Part shown: piece after piece, positions 46,499 to 58,141 of the stretch
How positions within the stretch are numbered: position 1 is the stretch's first letter
Layout of the letters: each line of letters opens with the position of its first letter
From: Bidens hawaiensis
Lineage: Eukaryota > Streptophyta > Magnoliopsida > Asterales > Asteraceae
Assembly: GCA_021521415.1 (NCBI GenBank)
Contig: JAIQDT010003563.1
Location: 186,001-250,000 of the forward strand
Direction of reading: 5' to 3'
Length of the DNA: 64,000 nucleotides
The notes under the pieces: generated by a model
Databases searched by the model: none
The model's input: only the letters and a program-made list of their open reading frames with translations
Told to the model about the DNA's origin: nothing
Program-made: the position numbers and the translations under genes

Positions 46499-48206
46499 AT
46501 GCCTGAATCTGTTTGTGGAGGAGATATCGGTGACACAAATCCAAATATGTGCATCTCCAAATCGGTCCGTAAGACTGAGGCCAGTGATGATGACCGTGAC
46601 TGCTGCCTGGTCTTGCCCGGGCTGCCCGATGATATAGCAAAGTACTGTCTTGCCCTTGTCCCAAGGTCATATTTTCCGAAAATGGGAGGTGTGTCATGGA
46701 GATGGAGGTCATTTATTAAAAGCAAGGAGTTTATTATTGTTAGAAAACTTGCTGGTTTAGTTGAAGAATGGCTTTATGTTTTGACTACTGATGCTGAAGG
46801 AGATGGGACCCACTGGGAGGTCTTGGATTGTCTTGGAAATAAGTTATCGGTCCTACCTCAAATGCCGGGACCCATGAAAGCGGGCTTTGGGGTTGTGGTT
46901 CTTAACGGGAAGCTTATTGTCATGGCTGGTTATTCAATGAGTGACGGCGTCAGCTCGGTTTCTTCTGATGTGTATCAATATGATTCTTGCCTTAACAGGT
47001 TTGTTACTTCATAACTTCATTTATTATTTTCACAATTTGACACGTTTACTAATGAATGGTCGGTTTAGGTTTGAGTTATTATCTCAAACGGGTCAAATAC
47101 AATATTGGTAAAAGTCACTTAACACTTCGTTTTGGCCCGTTTACTTATGAATGGGTCGATTTAGGTTGTGTTTTTATCTCAAAACGGGTTAAATAAAATA
47201 TAGATAAAAGTAAACTTTCTTTTGACCCGTTTACTTATAAATTCGTTGATTTGGGCTGTGATTTTATCCTAAACGGGTCAAATATAATATAGGTAAAGGT
47301 CGCTAGAACTCTGTTTTTAATGCACATGATCTCCGTAAGTCCATATCGTTCTATTTTAAAGAATTATGTTATCATTTTAATTATATTGTTTTAGTAACTG
47401 TAGTTATCACATCGAGTATTTTAGCAAATGGGCAAAAAAGTGTTTGCGGGTCAGCCCAACCTGTCTTACTAAAAGCGCAGTAGTCAAATATCAGTTTAAT
47501 TTGGAAACAAATAGTGTAATAACCCGATTTATTCATATAAAAATTATAATATTAAATCTTAAGATAGTATTATAATGAAAATGATAAAGAATAATAAAAA
47601 GTATATTAATTGTGGATATTATAGAAATTTGCAAATTGAATTCAAGATCTGATTGTTTTGAAATTTATCCAACTAATACTAAATAAGTTAAAATATATAG
47701 AAACATGAAACAAAGTTCACGACCCACAAATCAATTTCGCTAGACATGATTTGGTTTCTTCGTTTACTGGCCTTCAACCTAATCGAAACAGATAACCACG
47801 CTTTTAAATCCCTTATCTACTCCAACGAAATCGTCCTTATCTCTGATGTTTAACACACTATTTAACCGCTCGCGAAACCCTACCAGTCGCTCTACCTCCT
47901 TGCGTGAAAGCACCACCTGTTTCCCTTCCGATCAACTTAAATATTCGTCGCACCTGCCATCAAGGATAACCTCTACAGCCGACGGGAATACAACGACTGG
48001 CATCTCTGCTGTATCTGAAGCCGTTAAACTGACGATTTCTAAACCCAGCCGTAAGCGTTTGTGTGGTGCCCGCGCGACCGCTGCCTTGTTCCTCAGAATT
48101 TTTATTACAAAAAGTCCGTTATGTTACTTAAGCATTTTAAATGTATAGAGCTGGGTAAAACTTATTGCTAAACTAGAAGGTTTAATGTGCAAGCTATCAA
48201 ATAGTT

Positions 48207-48242
<36 letters not shown>

Positions 48243-51200
48243 TTAAAGGGCTAATTTTGTCATTTCTTAAAAGTAAATTAGAATCATAATAAACTACGTT
48301 TTCTTGAACCGGCGGAAACGGAACTTCCATATAGCTTCCTTCCATCTCGTATAAATATCAACGAACGACCTCTTATTCGGAAAACCCTAAATCTCTACTT
48401 TTCTCTGCCGCCCTGTAAATTGCCGGAAGCACGCCGCAACCGCATGCTGGACGTACCATCCGCCATCGTCACGCCACTGCCGTACGTGTTGTTTACTCCG
48501 ACGTGCTCCGGTTCTCATTCTATTTCCGCTCGTTGGAAGTCCGAAACCAACCGTTCATCTAGGCTTAAGGTAATATTATATACGGATTTAATTCGACTGT
48601 CAACCAAGGAGTTTGGAACCCATGAATTCTGAATTTGTGTGATCTTTTGTTCTTCTTAAAAAGCTACTGGTAAAACGTTAATTATGGTGTAACTGGAAGA
48701 GAACCTAGTGCTACAACAAAAGCAAATATATAATATTATTATACAAAACTATTAAAACAAAGAAAAGAAAATTGTTTTCTCAATTTACTGCAACTTATTT
48801 TATCAATATAGTTTGTGAAGTGGTATTATATACTTAAAAGTGTACATTCAAAGAATTTGTTAAATGCCCACTGTATTATTATGTGTATATAATATTAAGG
48901 TTGATTGCTTAAATAAGTCTTTACAGAGACATTCATTATTTGGTACAATAAGGTTCATGCAACTAATATTTTACGGTATAAACAACCACAAGATCACACA
49001 AATTGCGTTACCTAACTAATCGGTAATATAATTTAAGATGCGGTAAAATTGTAGGATTTCGTGACGATTAATTCGAGCTTACGGTTTATTTCGGTTAACG
49101 CTATTCCGCTTTTAAGGTACGGATTCCGTGTTTTTCTTCTTTTAGCTTTATATTGTTTTCACCGTTCTCGTAGTGGTACGGATTCTGTTTCTTGTTACTT
49201 CGTAGTACGGTTTCTGGTTTCTTTCACTCATAGTATTATTTATATTCCGTTACTTCATAGTGCGGTTTTTGTTCTCGTTTACTAATAGTATTGAATCTAT
49301 TCCGTTACTTTGTAGTACGGATTTTCGTTACGCGTCGGTTATATTTTTAGTTCAGTTATTTTATATGATATATTTTAGTTATATGTTTTTAGTTTTAGTA
49401 CTCTGTTACCCGAGCATTTTCTGACTTGTCGTTGGGGCGTCAACGGGAAGGCACTTATCGTGACAGTGCGTAATCAAAGTTCACGGCGTCTCTAACTAGT
49501 ACTTTTGAAGTATTAGGGCCACTTGGAGGCGTATAGATCGATCTTAGCTCCGACTTCTGACTCCTGACATGGCACTTATCGTGACAGTGCGTAATCAAAG
49601 TTCACGGCGTCTCTGAAAGTACTCATGTAGTACCTTGGCCCCTTAGAGGCGTATAGATCGATCTTAGCTCTGACTCCTGACTCCTGACTTCTGTTTGAGA
49701 TGGAACAATGTGTGCACGCCACCCACACCGTCTCCTTGGTGCATGGACTGGCTAGCTGTGTACCCCTCTGTTTAGGCTCTGGGTGCTTCCGTATTACACG
49801 ACCTATTTATTTTAACATCATCGTCGTGTATTTTAGTAATTATATTTTGTTTCGCTATATTTCTGGTCCGTTTTGATATGTGTATATGCATTTGATTAAA
49901 TTTGAGTATATTCAGATTACGTCCCGATCGTGTATCGGATTATGTTTCGCATTTAATTATAGTTCAGTTAAATGTTACACGTTATATGTTACACGTCATA
50001 CATTATATGTTACAAGTTATATGTTTCTGGCTCTGGGTGTTTTTGTTATAGTTCTGATATATTTCCGCATGCGTTTGACCATGTTCTGGCCAAGTGTCGG
50101 ATCATACATCCGAATTTTGTTAAGTATATGTTTCGGTAAAAAGGGTTGGTTTCGAGTTTGAATTGAAGTTCGTATATTTATTCTCTTACGTCTGTCCTTA
50201 CCTATACTATTGTTCTTTCCGTTACTGGGCAATTTTTGGCTTAGCCGTGTTTTCTTGTTTTGTTTTTCTTATTTTGTTTTCAGGTAATCCGGGATTCGGG
50301 GAATTTAGTGATGAGAGATAAAAATGAAGTTCAAGCTTCTAAAAGTTAATTCATTTTGTTTAATAATATGACGTAGGTTGCATTAATTTTTGTTGTATTT
50401 TGGATTGTGGCGTTGATTTGATATCTGTAATAGTAACACGTTAGCCTGTTCCGGGTTGGGGTGTTACAGTTATGGTATCAGAGCCAAGGCTCTTTCCTGT
50501 AGAAAACTTAAACCTTAAAATCAGAATTGTGAGATAATGGGTAGACGTTGGGTTAGGACTTCACATTTCTTATCAATCTTCTGGCTCATCGTTTTGTGAT
50601 TTCCAATCTATTTGTTGAGTCTTTTCTATTATTACCCAAAGGCACCTCTCCTTTTTATGGCTTTCACTAGCATTATTTGTTAAGCTTTTCTATCATTGTT
50701 CCGAACGCTCTACGAATGAAGACATCAAGATAATGACTACTGAAGACAAATGTTCGACACAGTTGTTTGGATCACAATCTTAACTTACCAGTCTACATTC
50801 GGTTCCAAATTTGCTGCCACGTATGCGTCTAGACGTTCGAAAAATCCATTTATCTTCATTTGAATGTATGTGACGTTTGCTGTTAATAAGAACTTTTAAG
50901 ATTTTGACATCGTTTCTTAATTAGCCTGCCATCACACAATTTTTTTTCATAAACTTAACGAGGTCTTTAAGATGCATAATGGAAAGACGGTTAGGACATG
51001 TCCGTAAGGTAAATTGACGATTATGGTCGCGAACGTAATCGTGAATTTACAGGTACGTATGTGTGCTACTAAAATTCTATTGTGTAAATTAATGCTCCCC
51101 TAATACTTTGATATGACCTCGTCATATGATTTTCACTTCGTCGTGCAATTGTTGTGTCTTTTGTTTATTTATTTAATTAGTTGTATATGAGTTAAGAAAT

Positions 51201-52060
51201 TTATTTTAACATAATATGATATTTGAAATTTTGAGTATAATTAAGTTTCATTAGACGTCATGTTATAGTGTATGGTATTCGATCTAATATGTTGTGTCTC
51301 TATTAAATCTGAATTTTCTCGTTTTTGTTTTGCAATTTCGAGGACGAAATTTTTTTAGGGGGTACAATTGTAATAACCCGATTTATTCATATAAAAATTA
51401 TAATATTAAATCTTAAGATAGTATTATAATGAAAATGATAAAGAATAATAAAAAGTATATTAATTGTGGATATTATAGAAATTTGCAAATTGAATTCAAG
51501 ATCTGATTGTTTTGAAATTTATCCAACTAATACTAAATAAGTTAAAATATATAGAAACATGAAACAAAGTTCACGACCCACAAATCAATTTCGCTAGACA
51601 TGATTTGGTTTCTTCGTTTACTGGCCTTCAACCTAATCGAAACAGATAACCACGCTTTTAAATCCCTTATCTACTCCAACGAAATCGTCCTTATCTCTGA
51701 TGTTTAACACACTATTTAACCGCTCGCGAAACCCTACCAGTCGCTCTACCTCCTTGCGTGAAAGCACCACCTGTTTCCCTTCCGATCAACTTAAATATTC
51801 GTCGCACCTGCCATCAAGGATAACCTCTACAGCCGACGGGAATACAACGACTGGCATCTCTGCTGTATCTGAAGCCGTTAAACTGACGATTTCTAAACCC
51901 AGCCGTAAGCGTTTGTGTGGTGCCCGCGCGACCGCTGCCTTGTTCCTCAGAATTTTTATTACAAAAAGTCCGTTATGTTACTTAAGCATTTTAAATGTAT
52001 AGAGCTGGGTAAAACTTATTGCTAAACTAGAAGGTTTAATGTGCAAGCTATCAAATAGTT

Positions 52061-52116
<56 letters not shown>

Positions 52117-55100
52117 TTAAAGGGCTAATTTTGTCATTTCTTAAAAGTAAATTAGAATCATAATAAACTACGTTTTCTTGAACCGGCGGAAACGGAACTT
52201 CCATATAGCTTCCTTCCATCTCGTATAAATATCAACGAACGACCTCTTATTCGGAAAACCCTAAATCTCTACTTTTCTCTGCCGCCCTGTAAATTGCCGG
52301 AAGCACGCCGCAACCGCATGCTGGACGTACCATCCGCCATCGTCACGCCACTGCCGTACGTGTTGTTTACTCCGACGTGCTCCGGTTCTCATTCTATTTC
52401 CGCTCGTTGGAAGTCCGAAACCAACCGTTCATCTAGGCTTAAGGTAATATTATATACGGATTTAATTCGACTGTCAACCAAGGAGTTTGGAACCCATGAA
52501 TTCTGAATTTGTGTGATCTTTTGTTCTTCTTAAAAAGCTACTGGTAAAACGTTAATTATGGTGTAACTGGAAGAGAACCTAGTGCTACAACAAAAGCAAA
52601 TATATAATATTATTATACAAAACTATTAAAACAAAGAAAAGAAAATTGTTTTCTCAATTTACTGCAACTTATTTTATCAATATAGTTTGTGAAGTGGTAT
52701 TATATACTTAAAAGTGTACATTCAAAGAATTTGTTAAATGCCCACTGTATTATTATGTGTATATAATATTAAGGTTGATTGCTTAAATAAGTCTTTACAG
52801 AGACATTCATTATTTGGTACAATAAGGTTCATGCAACTAATATTTTACGGTATAAACAACCACAAGATCACACAAATTGCGTTACCTAACTAATCGGTAA
52901 TATAATTTAAGATGCGGTAAAATTGTAGGATTTCGTGACGATTAATTCGAGCTTACGGTTTATTTCGGTTAACGCTATTCCGCTTTTAAGGTACGGATTC
53001 CGTGTTTTTCTTCTTTTAGCTTTATATTGTTTTCACCGTTCTCGTAGTGGTACGGATTCTGTTTCTTGTTACTTCGTAGTACGGTTTCTGGTTTCTTTCA
53101 CTCATAGTATTATTTATATTCCGTTACTTCATAGTGCGGTTTTTGTTCTCGTTTACTAATAGTATTGAATCTATTCCGTTACTTTGTAGTACGGATTTTC
53201 GTTACGCGTCGGTTATATTTTTAGTTCAGTTATTTTATATGATATATTTTAGTTATATGTTTTTAGTTTTAGTACTCTGTTACCCGAGCATTTTCTGACT
53301 TGTCGTTGGGGCGTCAACGGGAAGGCACTTATCGTGACAGTGCGTAATCAAAGTTCACGGCGTCTCTAACTAGTACTTTTGAAGTATTAGGGCCACTTGG
53401 AGGCGTATAGATCGATCTTAGCTCCGACTTCTGACTCCTGACATGGCACTTATCGTGACAGTGCGTAATCAAAGTTCACGGCGTCTCTGAAAGTACTCAT
53501 GTAGTACCTTGGCCACTTAGAGGCGTATAGATCGATCTTAGCTCTGACTCCTGACTCCTGACTTCTGTTTGAGATGGAACAATGTGTGCACGCCACCCAC
53601 ACCGTCTCCTTGGTGCATGGACTGGCTAGCTGTGTACCCCTCTGTTTAGGCTCTGGGTGCTTCCGTATTACACGACCTATTTATTTTAACATCATCGTCG
53701 TGTATTTTAGTAATTATATTTTGTTTCGCTATATTTCTGGTCCGTTTTGATATGTGTATATGCATTTGATTAAATTTGAGTATATTCAGATTACGTCCCG
53801 ATCGTGTATCGGATTATGTTTCGCATTTAATTATAGTTCAGTTAAATGTTACACGTTATATGTTACACGTCATACATTATATGTTACAAGTTATATGTTT
53901 CTGGCTCTGGGTGTTTTTGTTATAGTTCTGATATATTTCCGCATGCGTTTGACCATGTTCTGGCCAAGTGTCGGATCATACATCCGAATTTTGTTAAGTA
54001 TATGTTTCGGTAAAAAGGGTTGGTTTCGAGTTTGAATTGAAGTTCGTATATTTATTCTCTTACGTCTGTCCTTACCTATACTATTGTTCTTTCCGTTACT
54101 GGGCAATTTTTGGCTTAGCCGTGTTTTCTTGTTTTGTTTTTCTTATTTTGTTTTCAGGTAATCCGGGATTCGGGGAATTTAGTGATGAGAGATAAAAATG
54201 AAGTTCAAGCTTCTAAAAGTTAATTCATTTTGTTTAATAATATGACGTAGGTTGCATTAATTTTTGTTGTATTTTGGATTGTGGCGTTGATTTGATATCT
54301 GTAATAGTAACACGTTAGCCTGTTCCGGGTTGGGGTGTTACAAATAGTCTTCCAACTATTAAATTATTATTAATGAGTAAACTACACAAATAATCCCTGT
54401 GTGTAAAAAGACTAAAATGACCTATCTAACTAAAAATTTATTTGAAATGAGACGAAACCACAAATCCGGATTAGAACGCTTGGACTTAAAAAGGTTTATT
54501 TTGGCCAAACCACAAGGACGGAATCCGTAGTTTGCTAAAAAAGGTTATTGTTACAGCTTAAACTCGATATAATCAAAAGTATCAAACAACACAAATCTTA
54601 AACAGCTTTTGGTTTTATACGTTTAATGTAACAATTATAATTCTGTGGTTGCAGTTGGAGCAAGATTGCAAACATGAACATGCCTAGATATGACTTTGCA
54701 TGCGCGGAAGTAAACGGTGTTATTTATGCAGTTGGAGGTTATGGGGTGGATGGAGATTCTCTCTCATGTGCTGAGGTGTACAACCCAGAAACTGGAATGT
54801 GGACTGTTATCGAGTCCCTTCGTCGCCCCCGGTGGGGTTGTTTTGCATGCGGGTTCGAGGGTAAATTATATGTCATGGGCGGTCGGTCAAGTTTCACTAT
54901 CGGAAATTCAAGGTTTGTTCATCATATCACACATTTATATCTCAAAAGAAACAACCTTTAGATAATTAGTCCTTCAACTATTAAATTTCTTAGTAAGTTA
55001 CATAATATTCCTTTAGATAAAATGACTGAAATGCCCTTTTATATGAAACCACTGGTACTGAAAAATCCGAAAAATAAATAAAATAATGGACTAAAACTGT

Positions 55101-56019
55101 TGTTTTGGCCAAACCACAGCCCATAGGGACGAAAATCGTAATTTACTTTAAATAATATTAATTATTTTATAGAATATAGTGATTTTAAAGGTTTGTAGAA
55201 ATTTTAGGTTGGTTCAGAATGATTATTTTGGCTCGTTTAGTATTTATTAGTTAATTTATATGCATTTATAATCATTTTCATATATTTTAATTATATTTTT
55301 ATATATAACATAATATATCTTTTTTATTTATTGTTGTCACAGTTTTATACATAATAATTATTGTATAATTAGATATCTAAAATTAAAATTCTATAATAAT
55401 ATAATAATAGGCTCGTGACCCAGCTCGAGTTCCGAAAATGAAGCTCGGGAACGTTCATTAAACAAGTTTGTTTAGGTTGAGCACGTTTAAGCTCGGTTTG
55501 ATTTGAGCTTTTAGCGAGACGATCTCGAGTGCCTAATGAGCAGCTTGGATTATTTGCACCCCTATTCTTATTATTAAAAATCACTGAAAGAACAACCAGT
55601 GTAGTATAACAAGTAATATATATTCTTTAAATATGTGTACAACTAGGTTCGTTGACGTGTACAACCCCGAAGAGCACTCATGGTGCGAGATGAAAAACGG
55701 GTGCGTGATGGTAACCGCTCATGCTGTGGTAGGAAAAAAGCTATTTTGTATGGAATGGAAAAACCAACGAAAACTCGCCATTTTCAACCCTGCAGACAAT
55801 TCATGGAAAATGGTCGCGGTCCCGGTTATTGGAAGCTCAAGTGTCGGGTTTCGGTTTGGTATAATCGAAGACAAACTGTTGCTTTTTTCACTTGAAGTAG
55901 AACAAGGAGGATTCAACACACTTTTGTATGACCCGACTGCAACTCCCGGGTCCGAATGGCAAATGTCAAAGATTAAACCATCTGGTTTGTGTTTGTGTTG
56001 TGTCACAATTAGGGCATGA
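46499..56019 (+). CDS. F-box/kelch-repeat protein (At1g67480-like)
   Basis: Three coding exons: 46499-46998, 54655-54912, 55647-56019; 1131 nt, 376 aa, phases consistent. The first in-frame ATG is 46499 (MPESVCGGDIGDTN). The F-box is at about residues 37-80 (LVLPGLPDDIAKYCLALVPR, then WRWRSFIKSKEF). Kelch repeats follow, with paired Gly and spaced Tyr/Trp: MAGYSMSDG...VYQYD, AVGGYGVDG...AEVYNPETGMW, VMGGR...VDVYNPEEHSW, AIFNPADNSW. Such proteins are substrate receptors of SCF ubiquitin ligases: the F-box binds the SKP1/ASK adaptor and the kelch propeller binds the target. The target is unknown here. The first coding intron is 7.66 kb because of a recent LTR-element insertion in sense orientation with its own LTR signals, which could lower or truncate transcripts. 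The second intron carries an AGCTCG repeat. The coding sequence shows no damage. Confidence 0.9.
47043..47310. repeat. Three-copy, about 92-bp tandem repeat in kelch intron 1
   Basis: CGTTTACTWATGAATGG starts at 47043, 47138 and 47228 (variant). Each unit also has TTATCTCAAACGGGTCAAAT and an ATATAGGTAAAAGT-like segment. Confidence 0.8.
47515..50468 (+). repeat. 5' LTR
   Basis: Nearly identical to 51369-54342. I saw one substitution (C at 49641, A at 53515) and a TA-run length difference (about 48209-48241 against 52063-52115). Within the LTR, 49454-49560 and 49568-49680 are tandem copies around GGCACTTATCGTGACAGTGC and GAGGCGTATAGATCGATC. ORFs of 70-100 codons repeat in both LTRs and resemble no protein. 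Confidence 0.95.
50469..51368 (+). other. Non-coding internal region of the LTR element
   Basis: Begins with the primer-binding site after a 4-nt gap and ends with the polypurine tract. No gag, protease, reverse transcriptase, RNase H or integrase motif in any frame. Confidence 0.85.
51369..54342 (+). repeat. 3' LTR
   Basis: Mirror of the 5' LTR with a longer TA run (+20 bp). Ends TTACA at 54342, followed by the AATAG duplication. Confidence 0.95.
55190..55564. repeat. AGCTCG-family MITE fragment in kelch intron 2
   Basis: The right end TTATTTGCACCCCTA is clear at 55564. The interior has AGGCTCGTGACCCAGCTCGAG and GAAGCTCGGGAACG. The left end is not resolved. Confidence 0.6.
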
Positions 56020-57033
56020 TGATTTGACTGGTAATGTTTTTGTTTTTTAAACTGTTGATTTGAATGTGTTGTTTTGTTGTGTTTTGTAATAATAAGGGAT
56101 ATTGATCATGTTTTAGAACTTGTTACTTGTAAGGAAATTGATGCTAATGTGATGGTTCCTAGATTTGTTTTTGAGTTGTTGCGATCTTGTTTACGTTCGT
56201 TTGGTGAGTTAAATCCGTTCATATGACGTTAATTTTAGACTACGTGCATTGGGTTAGCTGAAAAGTGAAAATGTTACTGTCATGTAGGCATGAAGACTTT
56301 TACTAACCTTTACATACAACCCGTGTAATGGTTTAACTAATAAATAACTATTATTTTTTTTTTTAAATTAAAAAGTAAGTTGTTGAATTTGATTGGCTTG
56401 ATTAATTTGTGACATCGGATTAGAATATTATATTCGACTTTTTGTTTGTAAAAAGTTTTTAAGGAATAAGATACCCGGATTAGAATAAAGAGAGTTAGAA
56501 AGGGACTTGTGACGCTTAAAAACATGAATAAAAAAGTAACATTTAGAATCTGACAACACATTTGTTTGCTAACTCTTAAGGATATAGAGCATCCACGGTT
56601 GAAAACATATTTTTCGTCTCCCCTATTCTGGTTTTGTCTTTCTCATAGCAAAAATGGTTTATAACATAGAATTTGAACATTTTCTTATTTGCCCGATCTT
56701 GGATCGTCTGTTTACTCGTTATATTTTAATACATTAATAAGCTTTTTAAAAAGTTCGTAAAACTATTTATCATAGAGCTTTAATTATTTGCAATTACAAT
56801 ATCTATTTTTTATTAAGTAAATTGTTAATTTATTTGTGTCCCATGTAAGGTAATGTTAAATCTCAACTGACTATACAGGCTTACAATACAACAGGGTCAG
56901 TTCCTTGATTCTACACTTACCAAAAAAAGGGGCTCGAGTATGTAAAAGCCTTATAAACTGCAAAAACCGGTTCTCATACTAACAAACATTCTATGACTTG
57001 AGGGGCCTACCTCATGCCAAACCGAGGATTAAC
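56020..57033. other. Kelch 3' flank and spacer
   Basis: 3'UTR and AT-rich spacer. No gene or repeat recognised. Confidence 0.4.
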
Positions 57034-57300
57034 TAGGGGCACAAACGAGTTAATCTGAGCCCGAGCTAGGCTTGTATTGGCTTACAAGGGCTCAAGCTCG
57101 GCTCATTTTGAGCTCCTTTCTTAAAGCTCGAGCTTAATCTCGGCTCGAACCCGTTTAGTACCTGAAACAAGCTACAACTTGACTCGAGCTCAACCATGAA
57201 GTGTTAACTTAATACATAGAAGTCCAAAAATGCAAAACTTAAAAGCCCACGACACTCGTTAAGGTTAAGGCTCGACAAGCCTAAACAAGTTTTCCAATAA
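57034..57300. repeat. AGCTCG-family MITE fragment
   Basis: Starts TAGGGGCACAAACGAGTTAA, with GAGCCCGAGCTAGGC and GCTCGAGCTTAATCTCGGC. It fades near 57300 without a clean right end. Confidence 0.55.
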
Positions 57301-57370
57301 CAACCTATCTATCAGACTATCGCTGCACCATAATGTTATCCAGCGGAGACTTCATAAGAGGTCACATTAG

Positions 57371-57680
57371 TGTGTTCAAAGTCGGATATTCGATCGGATA
57401 GTGAACCGGATATTAGAAATATCCAAACAAAATGACAATTATAAAGAAACTTAAAGAACTATTTTTAAAAATATTTTGGATTTCTAAAATATCCAAAAAT
57501 TATCCGAACTATCCGAAAAACTATCAGAATTTTATACATAATATTTAGTATTTAATAAATAAAAAGAATATTTCGTATATACAAAATATTTCAAAATCAT
57601 TATCCGAATCCGAAATTTCGGATAATTCAGATTCAGATTTTCGGATATTTTGAATACGGATTCAGACATTTTTAAACACC
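57371..57680. repeat. GGATATTCGGAT-rich MITE-like repeat
   Basis: GTGTTCAAAGTCGGATATTCG at the left and GGATTCAGACATTTTTAAACAC at the right, with CCGAATCCGAAATTTCGG and ATATCCAAAAATTATCCG inside, form a long inverted structure. Confidence 0.6.
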
Positions 57681-58141
57681 TAGGTCACATATCATAATAC
57701 TACTACCACTTAAGCACGTTTAAATATGAAATTCTCATCTCACCCGCTACCATTAAGAGCACATAACGTGTTATAGTACAAAATATATCCACCTCCTTAT
57801 ATATAAAGTTTCCTTCTCCTCCCTGACCGATGTAAGATGTCACATCTCCCTACAAGGTTCATGCTCGAGTGGCTCGCGAGTAGGCGTGCAAACAAGCCGA
57901 GCCCGAGCTCGACTAGATTCATTTTCACCCATACTGGCGAGCCACCGGGGTCGTTTGCACCCTTCGACCCTCGTATTATAGGTCCGGTTTCCCGTTATAC
58001 TCTTTCCGTTTACCATTAACCAAATCTACGCCATTAAACACACAAAACACAATAAATCTAAAAAATTGGCGGCAACACACACTCTCTCTTCTAGGGTTTC
58101 TACCACCCATTCTCCGCCGTGCTCCGCCGTCCTCCGCCACA
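57681..58141 (+). promoter_or_regulatory. NUP54 upstream region
   Basis: Contains a TATATATAAAG run (about 57798), a truncated AGCTCG MITE start GCAAACAAGCCGAGCCCGAG (about 57889), and TAGGGTTT in the leader (about 58093). The exact transcription start is not clear. Confidence 0.4.

Larger units (their letters stand above)
47515..54342 (+). mobile_element. Young non-autonomous LTR retrotransposon (LARD-like), Ty3/Gypsy-type signals
   Basis: 5' LTR 47515-50468 (2954 bp), internal region 50469-51368 (900 bp), 3' LTR 51369-54342 (2974 bp). Both LTRs run TGTAATAACCC...GGGGTGTTACA. The target duplication AATAG is exact (47510-47514, 54343-54347). A primer-binding site TGGTATCAGAGCC, complementary to initiator Met-tRNA, lies at 50473. 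A polypurine tract region TTTTTTTAGGGGG (about 51350-51362), preceded by TTTCGAGGACGAAAT, lies before the 3' LTR and recalls the Tekay/Del end. The internal region has no gag or pol, so mobility must be supplied in trans. It sits in the first coding intron of the kelch gene, same strand. Confidence 0.95.

Noticed and set aside
47846..48148. 100-codon ORF repeated at 51700-52002, and 70-93 codon ORFs in both LTRs
   Set aside because: They are identical because the LTRs are; the translations match no gag, pol or host protein and lie in LTR, not internal, sequence.
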